From: Lepturacanthus savala
Lineage: Eukaryota; Chordata; Actinopteri; Scombriformes; Trichiuridae
Assembly (NCBI GenBank): GCA_030544235.1
Contig: CM060477.1
Coordinates: 1,392,434 to 1,456,433 of the forward strand
Length of the DNA stretch: 64,000 nt
Reading direction: 5' to 3'
In this document: one piece after another, positions 46,670 to 59,028 of the stretch
Numbering within the stretch: position 1 is the stretch's first letter
How the letters are laid out: every line of letters starts with the position of its first letter
Translations under genes and position numbers: made by a program
Notes under the pieces: generated by a model
The model's input: only the letters and a program-made list of their open reading frames with translations
Databases searched by the model: none
Told to the model about the DNA's origin: nothing

Positions 46670-47354
46670 ATGTAAATCGGCCTCATTATGCAGCATCATC
46701 CTGGTTTTCCTGCCACGTTTAAGTGATTAATCCTCATGTTTCTGGTCAAATTTGACTGTTTCAAAGTTTATAATCTATGAAAAATGTTGTTAATTTGATC
46801 AGATTCACATGAACCAATCATTAGAAATGAAAACGTCCATAAACAAACAGGAAACCCTGGTCATGTGACCTCATAAATTGTATGTCTTTCAAAATAAAAG
46901 CCCCCTTTTCACTCCTAACTTAAAAAAAACATTTGATTTTTATATCACAACTTTTTTTGGGAAAAATTAGGGTAAAGTAGTTGTTGCCATGGCAACACTA
47001 TGCAATAGAGGGTTCATTTCATGAATATTCTATAATATTCTCACCCGGTGACGTCATAATATGTAAATTAGATGTGTAATTTTAATCCCTGCATAAACTT
47101 TGGGTTGTTTTTAATATTTCTCTAATTTACAGAAAGTCTCTACCTTTTATCACTTTTAAGTTATGGCCTTTTGAAATTCTTTGCATTTGCAGCTACGACT
47201 CATTTTAATGGGATATTTTACCAGAAATGACAAATACAGAGGATTTAATACTCAAAGATAAGAGCAATTAGCAACATGCTAACATATCACTGCATAGTCT
47301 CAGAATTGGTGCTTATTTCTACCAGAAGATAAATAATTCTGGTTCGTTTGCAGG
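46670..47354 (+). repeat. 0.7-kb direct duplication, copy 2
   Basis: Direct repeat of 44621-45339; shared markers include CATCATCCTGGTTTTCCTGC and CAGAAAGTCTCTACCT. It lacks the TCTCAGATGATTAATCATTG stretch of copy 1. Confidence 0.93.
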
Positions 47355-48075
47355 TATAAAGTGGATCACGCTGGATGCAATAATAGACATTATAAATGCT
47401 GATAGGATCCTAAATGAGCTGATGGATATATATATGAGGATAATATGATCATAAATGTACAATCAAACCCATTAACAACATGAGGAACCTGCTTAATCTC
47501 TGCCGTTGGAGGTGAAATGACTAAAAATCCTCCAGCAGAGGAAGAGATTCACAGAGAAGAGGATGAAAACGGCTAAAGTGGTAAATACATTAATGCTCTG
47601 CTATTTCTACCAGGAGGTAATTGGAGTGTTGGAGGTTTAACTTCCAGCAGCAGATTTTATGCTAATTGATTTCTTTCTCTTTTTTTGTCATGGTTTAGTG
47701 CCTCACATTAATAAAAGACTTAATCCTTAATCCAAATGTAAACAAAACACACTTATCTGTCATTTTTCCACGAACTGGGGAGAAAATGTATTTTAAGATG
47801 GTTGGAAAGAAGATAATCTACCAAAATATAGAGATCTATATTCCATTTTTAATGAATTAGCATTGAAGTGACTTTATAAAGTGACTTCCTGGTGGATGAA
47901 GTGTCCCGTAACCATGGAAACACAACAGAAAACATTGGATTCAGCTAAAACCTCATCGTAGAAGCGGCGATGATTAATTTGTGGAGCCGCCACCGTCCCT
48001 GAGTTCTGATAACACACAGAAAAGATATTCACAGGCCTCTGCTTTGGCCTTATCTTATTTAGCTCGAGGCCATGT

Positions 48076-48077
<2 letters not shown>
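47355..48077. other. Non-coding spacer
   Basis: No gene is recognised. Confidence 0.5.

Positions 48078-48130
<53 letters not shown>
48078..48130. repeat. (CA)n microsatellite
   Basis: About 26 CA units. Confidence 0.98.
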
Positions 48131-48136
<6 letters not shown>

Positions 48137-48356
48137 ACACTCAACACGAACACACAGCCGATACACAAAAGCCTTGAGAGCATCATTTAAAATGCAGCAC
48201 ATGGAGCATAGTGATGCAACAGCAGCTGATCTGAAGGTGTGAACTGGATGATTCTTTTTGAGGGTGTTTTCTTCATCTTTTCATCACAGTAGCAGCAAAA
48301 ACTGAGCCGAAGCCCCGTTGTCTTCCATTGGATCCTATGTGGCTTTTTATTTGGCA

Positions 48357-49353
48357 AAACTAAATGTATATTAATGATTGTTGAGAGATAAATCTTTATC
48401 TTTTTTATCCTGATTGAATAATGGAATGAATTATACATTTTAAACTAGAAAAACACTCCTGCAGGTGCCAGGTATCACCACCAGGTGGCTCCAAACGATG
48501 GCGCCTGTTTGAAGGTCCAATATTACCAAATAACATAAAATTCAAAGTTATCCAGAAACCTGGGTTTACTACAGATCGTTACGAAAATTTAATCATCTGT
48601 TCAGGTTACCGTTCCCAACATTTGATGAAAATATGATGAAAATCCGCCAAAAACTTTCTGAATCATCTTGCTAACAAACAGACAGACAAACATCAGCAAA
48701 AACTAAATGTATGATAGTGATTATCAAGAGACAAATCTTTTCTTTTTGTCCTGATTGAATAATGGAATGAATTACACATTTTAAACTAGAAAAACACTCC
48801 TGCAGGTGCCAGATGTCACCACCAGGTGGCCCCAAACGATCACCTGTTTGAAGGTCCAATATTACCAAATAACATAAAATTCAAAGTTATCCAGAAACCT
48901 GTGTTTACTACAGATCGTTACGAAAATTTAATCATCTGTTCAGGTCACTATTCCAAACATTTGCTGAAACTTTGATGAAAATCCAGCTAAAACTTTTTGA
49001 GTTATCCTGCTAACAAACAGACAAACACCAGAAAAAACTAAATATATCATAGTCATTGTTGAGAGACAGATCGTTTCTTTTTATTCTGATTGAATGTCAT
49101 GAATTACACATTTTAAACTAGAAAAACACTCCTGCAGGTGCCAGGTATCACCACCAGGTGGCCCCAAATGATGGCGCCTGTTTGAAGTAATAACATAAAA
49201 TTCAAAGTTATCCAGAAACCAGGGTTTAATACGGGTCGTTACGAAAATTGAATCATCTGTTCAGGTCACCATTTCCAACATTTGATGAAAGTTTGATTAA
49301 AATCCAGCTAAAACTTTTTGAGTTATCCTGCTAACAAACAGACAGACAAACAG
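48357..49353 (+). mobile_element. R3 interspersed repeat, three tandem copies
   Basis: ACTCCTGCAGGTGCCAG recurs at about 48455, 48796 and 49128 (spacings about 341 and 332 bp). Each unit holds CACCACCAGGTGGC, ATAACATAAAATTCAAAGTT, ATCCAGAAACC, GATCGTTACGAAAATT and TCCTGCTAACAAACAGACA. Single diverged copies lie at 6360-6597 (-) and 55025-55365 (+). Non-coding; the class is not assigned. Confidence 0.9.
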
Positions 49354-49429
49354 CCACTGAATACTGAACATACTTCCACAAATATGAGGATAAATGAAGT
49401 TTAGGATCCATCTATGTAATGGTTTTGTG

Positions 49430-49433
<4 letters not shown>

Positions 49434-49499
<66 letters not shown>
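49434..49499. repeat. (AT)n microsatellite
   Basis: About 33 AT units. Confidence 0.98.
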
Positions 49500-49502
<3 letters not shown>

Positions 49503-49941
49503 AAACAATAAAATCCCTGTATAAATATTAAATCCTAATGCATATACAGCACCTGGTTAAATGTCTCAACTATTATTTTTCGCTGCACTGTAATTTAGTT
49601 TAATTTCCATTTTTTAATTAGAGAATTTAATTTATCCCGTTTCAATCAACTTGTTTTTAAATTGTATCTTGAAACTTTTAATGATTTATGCAAAACACGT
49701 TTAATCACCTTGTTGTTGATGATAAACCTGCCTTGACTTTCATTCATTTAAAGCAGTTTAAATTAACTAATAATAATTATTTTTTAATTTAAAGCCTCTG
49801 TAACATGCTGCTGTCTTTAATCCAAACCATCAAACCAGCAGGAATTTAACGTTCTTATTAATTTAGAATGTTACAGTCAGTCGACCATAATGTGATTTGA
49901 TATTTGATACCATAAAAAAACAGAGCCTGCATGAGTCAATT

Positions 49942-49944
<3 letters not shown>
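49500..49944. other. AT-rich spacer
   Basis: No feature is recognised. Confidence 0.5.
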
Positions 49945-50007
<63 letters not shown>

Positions 50008-50119
50008 ATGCTGAGGTCGTTAATATTTACACCCAGAGACCATGTGGTTAAAAGCTAATCTAAAGGTCTTCCTCCAACACCGGACGTACACACTGGGAGA
50101 GAAATGGAGATCCTGCTGA

Positions 50120-50158
<39 letters not shown>

Positions 50159-50180
50159 GCACACACACACACACCTGCAC
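49945..50180. repeat. (TG)n then (AC)n/(ACCTGC) microsatellites
   Basis: About 31 TG units at 49945-50006, then AC units at about 50121-50185 broken by two ACCTGC blocks. Confidence 0.96.
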
Positions 50181-51342
50181 ACACTCTACAATCCCATTGG
50201 TGGTGAGGTGAGAGGAGTTAAATGGGCGTCATGTGGAGTTATTGGAACAACAACCTTTCCCTCCTCTGTTATTTAGCTCAAAATGTCTTTAAAACACCCT
50301 GTGAACTTTCTGCAGCAATGACAAAGAGTTATATCTGCTTTAATAGATAATATTTAAACATTTAAAACAATTCCACTGGTTTTGGCAGCTGTGGGAGGAT
50401 ATTGGGGCAGATACAGGTGTTTTATTCCGATAACTACAAGGTCAAGTTCTTTGCAATTTGCAAGTTACATCTCGGAAATTTACATCCCAGCTACACAAGT
50501 CTGGATGTTTTTAACTGGATGTTTTCTTCCACCAGTTAAAAAGAAAAATCTCCTTCCACATGTTGATCCAAAATTTAACATGAATATGATCTGCCTGCAC
50601 ACCTGCAATACCACACCAGGCCAGTAGGGGCCGTCACTGACAAATAATGTTTGGTCCAAAAAGTCCAAAAAGTGTTAAACTACAGTTTTAAGAAGCGTTC
50701 ATCAGGTCTCAACACGTACGTTTATGTTCATGTTGTATTTTTGGGGTTTAAACGTTCATTTGTATAATGTTTTTTTTACAAAAATCACAATTTTATGTGA
50801 ATTTTTGACACAAAATATCAAATGATGCAACCGAAAAACAATGATAATGATATAAAACTAGTTGATAACATGTGTTAAAACCTTTTTAGGAGTTAAACTA
50901 TCTGGCACCAAGTTTTTAGGGTTTCAACACATTTCAGTTACTTATATAATATGCAGATATACTGGAACTTCATGCAATAATCTTAAATTCAGCTGCAAAG
51001 CTGCAAATGAAACCAAAAGCATTGAGATCTTTGACGTCATGAGCTGAAAAAGAGATGAATCTACTCCGGTTTGACAAATCTCCAGATAAGTGTTGTGTTG
51101 CTGTGGTTCAGAGGTCGAATTGGGTAAAATCTAGATTCGTGTATTTGGGGCCTAAGAAAAGGTTGCATTAGTTTTTTGTTGTTTTGTTTTTGGGAAACAT
51201 GAAAAGTAAAAAAACTCCCAGAAGCGAGTGATGCCATTTCAGTCCTGGTGGTACGTTGCAACTTCAGCATTATTCTACACCGTGTGGCTCGCCTTCAGGA
51301 TTAAATGGCATGAACTTTGAATGCATGATTAGATAAAAGGTG
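50181..51342. other. Non-coding unique DNA
   Basis: The 81-codon frame at 50382-50627 (+) and its antisense partner show no domain. Nothing else is recognised. Confidence 0.5.
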
Positions 51343-51347
51343 CATGG

Positions 51348-51415
<68 letters not shown>
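51343..51415. repeat. (CA)n microsatellite
   Basis: About 35 CA units. Confidence 0.98.
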
Positions 51416-51416
<1 letters not shown>

Positions 51417-51957
51417 AACATGTTCCCAGGTCCCAGCGGGGAGGTCGAGATGATGTGGTAAACAAGATGGTATTTAAATCTCTCTGCATCTCTGTTGGTG
51501 TCTGTTTACATGGCTTTAATATTCTCAGGATAGAATTTCCTGCCCAGTAACATCAGTTTCTTCACCTTTGAGGACACAGAGCGGAGGTTCAGGTCAGCAG
51601 GTTCAGGTTAGTGGATGATGAGTAGAATCCTGGCACAGTTAAAATATGTTTATTGGCAGTAAAACATACCCAGTCACTGTGGTATAACAATGCACTTGCA
51701 CCTGTTTGCAAATAAATAGCGTCTATGCTAACAGCTCCAGAATCCACGAGGTGTCTTTGGTGATTGATGTTTCTGTCTCTACACATTAAAGAAGATTCAC
51801 TGTGTTCATGCAGCAGCTTTTGTGTGTTTGAAAGATGTATTTGTCACATTAATGGAGCCGTTTCCCTGCTTCCAGTCCTTGTGCTAAACTAGACTAATTA
51901 GCCTGGATAATCTCTGGACTGGACCAGCAGAAGGTGAACGATGACAAAGACTCACGA
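51416..51957. other. Non-coding spacer
   Basis: No gene is recognised. Confidence 0.5.
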
Positions 51958-52320
51958 CCAGAGGCAGAATTGTTTTTAACCTCTTACGATGCACTGAACC
52001 ATGAGTGGTACAGGTGAGAGGATCATCTACAGCGATACGATGCTTCAGTCGTTGGTTTCTACGTGCAAATAACAACAATTATGGTTTTAAAGTTGTTTTG
52101 CAGTGATTGACACCATGCACGAGCCAATGGAAGCATGGGGTCAGGAGATGGCAGCTTGAAAAACCAATGACGAAAGTTTGACCACCTTTGGTTTGACGGA
52201 CAGTGCTGAGACCCAATGGAAATTTACCATGATGAGGAAATCTGAAATCTAATAACCAGGGTTTTAAAACAACATGTGACATGTGGGAACTCTGCTACTT
52301 CAGAATTCGGCGTACCATTC
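51958..52320 (-). mobile_element. R1 interspersed repeat, longest single copy
   Basis: TTAACCTCTTACGATGCACT near 51978 matches the R1 end in intron 5. The block GATTGACACCATGCACGAGC, then CCACCTTTGGTTTGA and CCCAATGGAAATTTACCA, and finally AATAACCAGGGTTTTAAAAC complete the R1 series in the orientation opposite to intron 4. A further fragment lies at about 52487-52532. Confidence 0.87.
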
Positions 52321-52532
52321 TCGCAAATAAGAGATTAAACTACTTTATTGCACAATTGAAGGAACTGACGTGATTGTTTATGACAAAGATTGATTGAATA
52401 AAACTGCATCTCGATGTTTCATCTCATGATGATCTACTGAATTTCAGACTGAGGCCTTTATGAAGACCTTTGAAGACCTTTATAGATGATATAGCCAATA
52501 GCCAGAGCTTTAAGATGATACCATTTTTGCAA

Positions 52533-53812
52533 ATAAGACCAAAAAAGCGGTTGCACCTTAAAAGGTTGGACAGGTTTTGTGTTTTGTTGGATGATCCGTC
52601 GTCTTCCTGCTATGTTTATTAGTGAAGTTGTGATTGAATACCTTGTGATTGTGCTGCAAAACAATTTCCCCACAGCAACGACCAAAGAATCCATCTCCAC
52701 GATATAATTTATCTTAGAAATGTTTGCAGAGACAAAGCACATTTCTCCAAATGTCAGTTCCTATAAAAGGAAAGAAAAAAATGGCCCCTCAAAGACCAGA
52801 TGAAGTTAAAGTCCCTGGTCATATTCAACAATATATGCACCCAAAAAGAAGTAGTTTTAACGGCAATGTTCAAAACATTTAAACATGTTGAGGGATCAAA
52901 CCTACAAGGCAAGTTGCAAAGGATTGTCAGGGAGAGAGAAGAAGATAGAACCAGATTAGTATTAATGGTATTTTTTAAAATGGCCCCTAGAGAAATTATT
53001 CTCTGAAAATGTGCTGTTTATTGTCCCCCTATCAATGAAATGGGATTTTCACCCCTGACTGTACCTAGAGCTCAGTTTTATTGCTGTCGCATCAGATTTT
53101 GATGCATTTTTTTTCCCTCAACCTCAACTCCAACCTCATGCTTTTGGCTCCTGAGCAGCTTAACGGCAGGTTAAGAGTCTCCACGGCTGTAGAGGAAGGG
53201 CCGAGCATTACTCTTTCACGCTGCCTGCCCAGGTTATTAATAGGGCCCTCGAGATATCTTACCTCCTTAGAGCTCAAGCAACTATCTCATTATTAAAGAG
53301 TAATTCCACCGCAGCAACAATGCCTGGGTTTAATTGAACGTGTCGGCGGTGTCAGGAGGACGGAGGAGGACGTGACAGATCGCAGAGAGCCGGGCGACGT
53401 GATAGCTTCCACTAAAACGGCAGCAGAGAGGTCGCTGACTGTGATGCATTACACCAACACAAAGACACCATTCAATACCAAAGAGGAGGAGGAGGAGGAG
53501 GGGGGGGCAGGGAAATTGATCTGCAATTCTCTCCGAGGAGCCATTGTTATTGCCTCCCTTGTATTAAATGACAGTGAAAATAGGGGGAGATGAGATGGGG
53601 ACGTGGGAGGAAGTGAGAGGCTGAGAGAGGGGGAGGGGATATTGACAGGAGAGGACGATGAAGGATAAAATGTGAGGGAGAGACCACACGTTTTCAGGTT
53701 TGAGGTTTGGGGAAATGAAGAGACATGGATCTGAGGATGAAGAGGGAGTGTTTGATGGTTGAAGTATATTATGTTCAAATTCAAATAATTAGCTCTATTT
53801 GTGTAAACTGTT
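52533..53812. other. Non-coding unique DNA, possibly conserved at 53060-53350
   Basis: 53060-53350 is composition-balanced and has no ORF of note; it may be regulatory. A GGA run lies at about 53484-53506. The 132-codon minus frame at 53449-53847 is partly Ser/Pro low-complexity and is not called. Confidence 0.4.
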
Positions 53813-54537
53813 ATTAAACCCTCTATTGTGTTGCCAACAATTATCATTTTTCTAAAAAAATCTGTTATAAAATCTATGTTTTTAGAGCATGAAAGACCAG
53901 ACTAATGATTTTAAACCTTCAAACCAACACGTTAAACTCTGTGGATTCATGAACATCCATCATGGAGACAGGTGGACAGCATGGGTGTAATATAGACCTG
54001 GATACGGTGCAGATTTTTCCTGGTACTGCAACAAAAAAGTCCCACATGACCCTCTATTACATAGTGTTATATGGCAACTATGACTTTATCTTCAGTTTTT
54101 TTAAAATGCTGTTTTATAACATCTATGTTTTTAGAGATAGGCATGAAAAGGGGGCTTTTATTTTGAAGGACGTTCAATTTATGAGGTCACATAACCAGGA
54201 TATCCCTATTGCTCATGGACATTTGACATGTGAGCATCATTATCATGACTGAAGACTGAATATTTCACCAAATAAAATAAAAAACAACTCACTAACTAGG
54301 GTAGGAACAGTTTTTCAAATTATTTTATTATAAGATGTTTTCTAATATGCTAAAATATACAACCTAATGGAGTCCTATTGACTTGCATAGCATGAAACTA
54401 TCCTGCGACTATGTTTATAACTTTTTCATATATATATTTTAAATATATCTATTATTTAGGCCATTTTAAGTAATAAACCAGTCAAAACATTTCTTACCAT
54501 GTCTAAGTAATATTTCATGCAATAGGGGGTTAATTAA
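53813..54537. mobile_element. R2 MITE, most complete copy
   Basis: Left end TTAAACCCTCTATTGTG and right end TGCAATAGGGGGTTAA are inverted repeats bordered by TTAA. Inside are GGGGGCTTTTATTTTGAAGG, GAGGTCACATAACCAGGATA, TCCCTATTGCTCATGGACA and GCATAGCATGAAACTATCC. No transposase frame is present, so it is non-autonomous. Other copies: 11228-11330, 37923-38270, parts of 44621-45339 and 46670-47354, and 63696 onward. Confidence 0.87.
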
Positions 54538-55024
54538 GGGGTGAATTAGTGAGTCACATCAAAGGGCTGGTCTATCACACGGTTGTCCGTAAACGTAATT
54601 TAAATGGATTCTTAATTTTGAGCTGTGGCACAGACAAAGTCAAACTGATGTGAATGGGACGCATTAATTGGCCACTTACTGAAACTGCTAGAACTGTTTG
54701 TCAGAGAAAGAGCTGAGGTCACAAAAGATTAATCGTCCTGCTCTTCAAGCGCTGCCAAAACATGCTGCCAAAAATATTTTGTCTCTTCTGTATAAATCTA
54801 TAAAGGTCTTAACAAGCCTCAGCGCTCAGTGTGAAATTGTTTGAGAAACAGCCTTTAGTAGGTCATCATGAGATGAAACATCTAGATGCATTTTTATTCA
54901 ATCAATCTTTATTTGTCATATATAATCCCAGTGTTATCACAGTGAGAAAAATATGTCAGTTCCTTCAATTTTGCAATAAAATGGTTTAAATAAGTAATGG
55001 ATACCAATTATAATAATAATTAAA
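54538..55024. other. Non-coding spacer
   Basis: 54890-54970 has an AATCTTTATTTGTCATATAT block reminiscent of LINE 3' ends. Otherwise nothing is recognised. Confidence 0.4.
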
Positions 55025-55365
55025 AACTAGAAAATCACTCTGAGAGTGTAGACTTCCACCAATTATAACGTGACTTCCACCCAACACTGTTGTACAAACA
55101 TCCACTATCGTTGAATGAAAAGTAGACCTAATCAAAGTCCTTTATTAGTGGCAAAGAAAAGCTGCAGGTGCCAGAAAAACGACGAAACAAAGAAAAATTC
55201 TAAGTGATCCAGAAACCAGGATTTCTTCCAGATCATTACCAAAATGTAGTCATCCGTTCATGGTACCATTCCCAACATTTGCTGAAAATTTGATGAAAAT
55301 CCGGCCAAAAGTTTTTGAAATATTTTGCTAACATACATACAGACAGAATATAACCTCCTTGGCGG
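55025..55365 (+). mobile_element. R3 interspersed repeat, diverged copy
   Basis: AAACTAGAAAATCACTC, GCTGCAGGTGCCAG, GTGATCCAGAAACCAGG, ATTCCCAACATTTGCTGAAA and TTTTGCTAACATACATACAG follow the order of the R3 unit at 48357-49353. Confidence 0.85.
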
Positions 55366-55404
55366 AGTAGTATTAATATATGTGTATTATATGATAAAGG
55401 GGGA

Positions 55405-56600
55405 TAGTTTTAAGCAGTGACCTCATTTAGGATCCTAGTGGCCTGAGGGTGAAACCTCTTCCTGAGCCTCTCAGCGCTGGCCTGGGGTATCTGGTACCTT
55501 AATGTTTGCAGCAGAAAGAGAAGGCCATTCATTATCTGGGAGGGTGGAATCCCTAATGATTCTCAGAGCCTAATTCTGGCAACGCCTGAGGTAGAAGTAC
55601 TTCAGGCAGATCTAGCACCTCCTATTTTGTGTTAAGGTCAATGAACATCTCTTTGCCGGTGTCTTGCGGTCGTGTTTGGTGCAGGCGGTGGTGTTCCCTG
55701 TCATTGTGCGCTCAGTGACGCAGAAATACAAATTCCTCAGTATCTGAGACGATAACATGAATTTCCTCAAGCGTCTGGGGCGGAACAGTCTCTGTGTTTG
55801 TCTTTGCCACCACCGAGTCAGCATGCAGCCCCCAGGTCAGGTGTTGGGAGTCGAAAAGACGTTACTGTACAGGGAATTACAGCAGGGGACCTAAAACAGA
55901 GCCCTGGGGTGCTCCGGTGTCAATGATGAGTGTAGGAGAGGCGTCTCATCATCTGGGGTCTGTCTGTCAGGAAGTCAAGGATCCACATAAATACTGAGGT
56001 CTGATTATTGTGTTAATCTGACTTTGGTTAAATGTTTGTCATCTATAAACCTTCGTCAGGTTGAAATTGGACAGAGTTGGACGATCCACAACAAAAGAGA
56101 CGAGACAAAGAGGAGCAAGAGAAGCCTCCAGAACTGGCCGGGTATAGACAATATAAAAGGTGTTTGTGCCGATTTAATGGAGGAATTGTAGTTGAGAATT
56201 TATTAGGACTGTTAAGTTGTTTATATTCAGTTTTTTTACAAGGTGACAGAAAAGTCAACAGATATACATGTTTATTTATGACAGTACTAACCTGCTGAAA
56301 CAACAGAAGTCCGACCAGACACAAAAATGGAATTTGTAAATGTACTGAGTGTTTTTGAGGAGGAGTAGTCGTATAATCTAACTAAATAGTATTTGAAGCA
56401 TGTAAAATGGTTATGAGGACAGCCCCATTCATCACTGCTGAGGTGAATGCCATTGGGCCATAATGGTTCAGGCAGAATGGTTTTGTTTTCTCGATGATGG
56501 ACTCCTCGAAGCACCTGGGGATGACGGATTGAGGCGAGGAAAATGGCTCCGAGTCTAAGTGTCTCTGTTTTGGGGAAGATACTTAAAAGCTCATCCTTTC
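55405..56600 (-). pseudogene. Dead non-LTR retrotransposon (LINE), reverse-transcriptase fragments
   Basis: Read on the minus strand, short conserved LINE blocks appear in the correct order. CLNHYGPMAFTSAVM (56429-56475) comes first, then WILDFLTDRPQMM (about 55950-55988), GAPQGSVLGPLL (about 55880-55920) and, near the end, ERLRKRFHPQATRILN (about 55425-55475). These match the RT region (the LNDYRPVALT- and GAPQG-type motifs) and C-terminus of jockey/L2/CR1/Rex-like LINEs. The blocks lie in different frames, with stops between them (one directly after GPLL). About 200 bp of extra DNA separates the first two. No endonuclease domain is seen. It is an inactive, 5'-truncated copy, and the exact clade is uncertain. 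Confidence 0.78.
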
Positions 56601-58412
56601 CCTTTTCCTTTTGTGCTGCCGAAGAACCCGGGGCACAATGGAGCAATTGATTTGATGATGGATGATGTGGCCCAAGAGTCAAGGAGTCATTCATCTTCTG
56701 GGTTCAGGTAGAGCTTGAAGATCCAACTACTTCTTTTTTGTTAAGGCATTCAGAGAAATCCAGAGGAGAGATGAGCATTAATATGGAAATGTTAAATGAA
56801 AAGGGTCAGTTACTGTAGCTTCCTACCAAACGGGGGATTCTTCTACAATTTCTGATCTGGCTTCTTTAGAAATTGAATGAAAGTTAAACATCATATATAT
56901 CACAGCTGAAGGTAAAAGATGACGAGGACAAATCAATGGATACTAGTGCAGTACCCGTAGGAAGTATGTATTCCTGTAGAAAAGTGGAAACAGGTACATT
57001 ATTCATGTTTAAATGAGGGTGTGTTGGACTGTTCCACAGTCTGAAATACACTTTTTGTACATTCGGTCAAACATGGACATATACTGAAATAAGGAGAGAC
57101 TCGAAAATATAGTTATTGTAAGAAAAAGGTACAATTGATGTTGAAAGTTTGGATCCAATCTACATATCAGGTTTTAAACAGTGTTAATAGGTCAAGTAAA
57201 AGTAGACTCAGCCCAGATTCTGTTCTGTTAGGTGATAGTGCTGGGATTTCCAGAGGGTCAGTGAATGCATCTTGGAGATAGACCTGTGTTAGCATGAGGA
57301 ATAAAGTAGCAGCTAAACCAGCTAACGTCTTAGCATGTGGTTTTTAGCTTTTTGTTACGAAATGACATAACGGAGCTGTGAATTGAAGTGAAAGCGCCGG
57401 GAAGCAACGTGAGGAGGACACTGGAACTAAAGAGCTGCTGCAGGATAATGTACGACTTTAACTTTTAATGATAATAATGTCGTTTTGAATATCTATCACA
57501 AGACATCCACATAAAAAGGAAGCACACCACCGTGACATGTGCAGCTACATCTGAAAGCCGAAGTCGATCCGACAAACACAAGCTGATAAAGATGTGTTAC
57601 GATAACTGCCATCAGCGATACCAACAGTCCCATCGTTATCCCACAGCGCTGCAGACAGACTAGACGTTAGTGGAGGTAGACGACTGGAGGTGATGTGTCA
57701 TCTCATGTGTCAGCTGAGCTTGCAGCCTGCCATCACCATTAGGGTGGTGAGTTTAAACTGTCAAAGTAATTTACTCGTTCCCCGCACGTCTCTCAGCTCA
57801 TCACCTGTTCCCCGGCGGCAGATCGCATCGATTCCTGTTTGAATCACGGCGGCAGGGACAGAAAGAAGAAAGGAAATGGGTCCTGCAGAATTTGAGGCTG
57901 ATGTATTGGTGTCGCCTTAATGGCAACATCAGGGTTAACTTGGAAAATGACTGAAGTCATAGAAAACATATAGAAAATGAGGAAAAAAGGTAAAATGTCC
58001 TGGAAATTATTAAGGTATTATGGGAAAGTATAGCAGTGAAAACTTAATGTAGCCCATTTGAACCAATGTCATTGTTTATTTCCACTGTTAGCATAAATGA
58101 ATGTGGCTAAATTAGCATTAAAGCTATGAATCGGTAAATTTGAATCTATTCAAGAGTCTTTATCGTCATTATCCTGCATAACAAAATATTTGTTGGACCT
58201 GTGGCTACATACAATAGAATAATAAATAGAATAGAATAGAGGTGCATGAATAAAACATTAAAGGTGAATTTATTAGTTTATGACATGATAACTCGAGAAA
58301 GTCCTGGAGAATAAATTCAGGTTAGGAGTAGAAGCCTGGCTATGATTCACTTGCTGTACATTCTGTCAAGTAAAGATTTAATCAGTTAATTGTTGTCAAG
58401 AAAAGTGAGGAA
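56601..58412. other. Non-coding unique DNA
   Basis: No gene is recognised. 57720-57860 is GC/CpG-richer. 58150-58230, with GAGTCTTTATCGTCATTATC, may be another LINE 3' tail. Confidence 0.4.
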
Positions 58413-58415
58413 ACA

Positions 58416-58467
<52 letters not shown>

Positions 58468-58478
58468 CACACACACCT
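58413..58478. repeat. (CA)n microsatellite
   Basis: CA units with one AAACAC interruption. Confidence 0.97.
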
Positions 58479-58612
58479 CAAAAAAACGTAAGCCTAACCT
58501 TAACCCTGTTTAAGAAGAATAAAAGAGAAAATGTTAAGAACACATTCACAAATCTACCACACTGATTCACTGAAATACTCCTTTCTATGATTTTCAACCT
58601 TCTACATCTGTA

Positions 58613-58614
<2 letters not shown>

Positions 58615-58673
<59 letters not shown>
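58615..58673. repeat. (AC)n microsatellite
   Basis: About 29 AC units. Confidence 0.97.
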
Positions 58674-58677
<4 letters not shown>

Positions 58678-58756
58678 GGAAATGACACTGTTTGGTGGAA
58701 GCGGTTTCCCTTTTCTAGGAGTCGTCCAGGCTTTGTTGTCCCAGAGCTATTTCTTT

Positions 58757-58930
58757 GTGTGCGTGTGCATGTGTGTGTGTGTGCATGCGTGTGCATGTGT
58801 GTGTGTGTTTGTGTGTGTGTGCTCGCGCAGACAGTACAAGTCTGAATGTTCTTGTTATTTTAGTCTTCCCAGCGGCGGCATTTCACTTCACACTCAGCCT
58901 GCCTGACTCATGTACACCAGTGTGCCTAGA

Positions 58931-59024
<94 letters not shown>
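58757..59024. repeat. TG-rich then (AC)n microsatellites
   Basis: An interrupted TG/GCATG run occupies 58757-58822. After about 110 bp of unique DNA, an (AC)n run of about 47 units follows at 58931-59024. Confidence 0.96.

Positions 59025-59028
<4 letters not shown>

Noticed and set aside
50382..50668. 81-codon frame starting MAAVGG
   Set aside because: No homologous motif is recognised, an antisense frame is also open, and no splice context is evident.
53449..53847. 132-codon minus-strand frame
   Set aside because: Ser/Pro low complexity from a GGA/GAG-rich stretch, no known domain and no exon signals.
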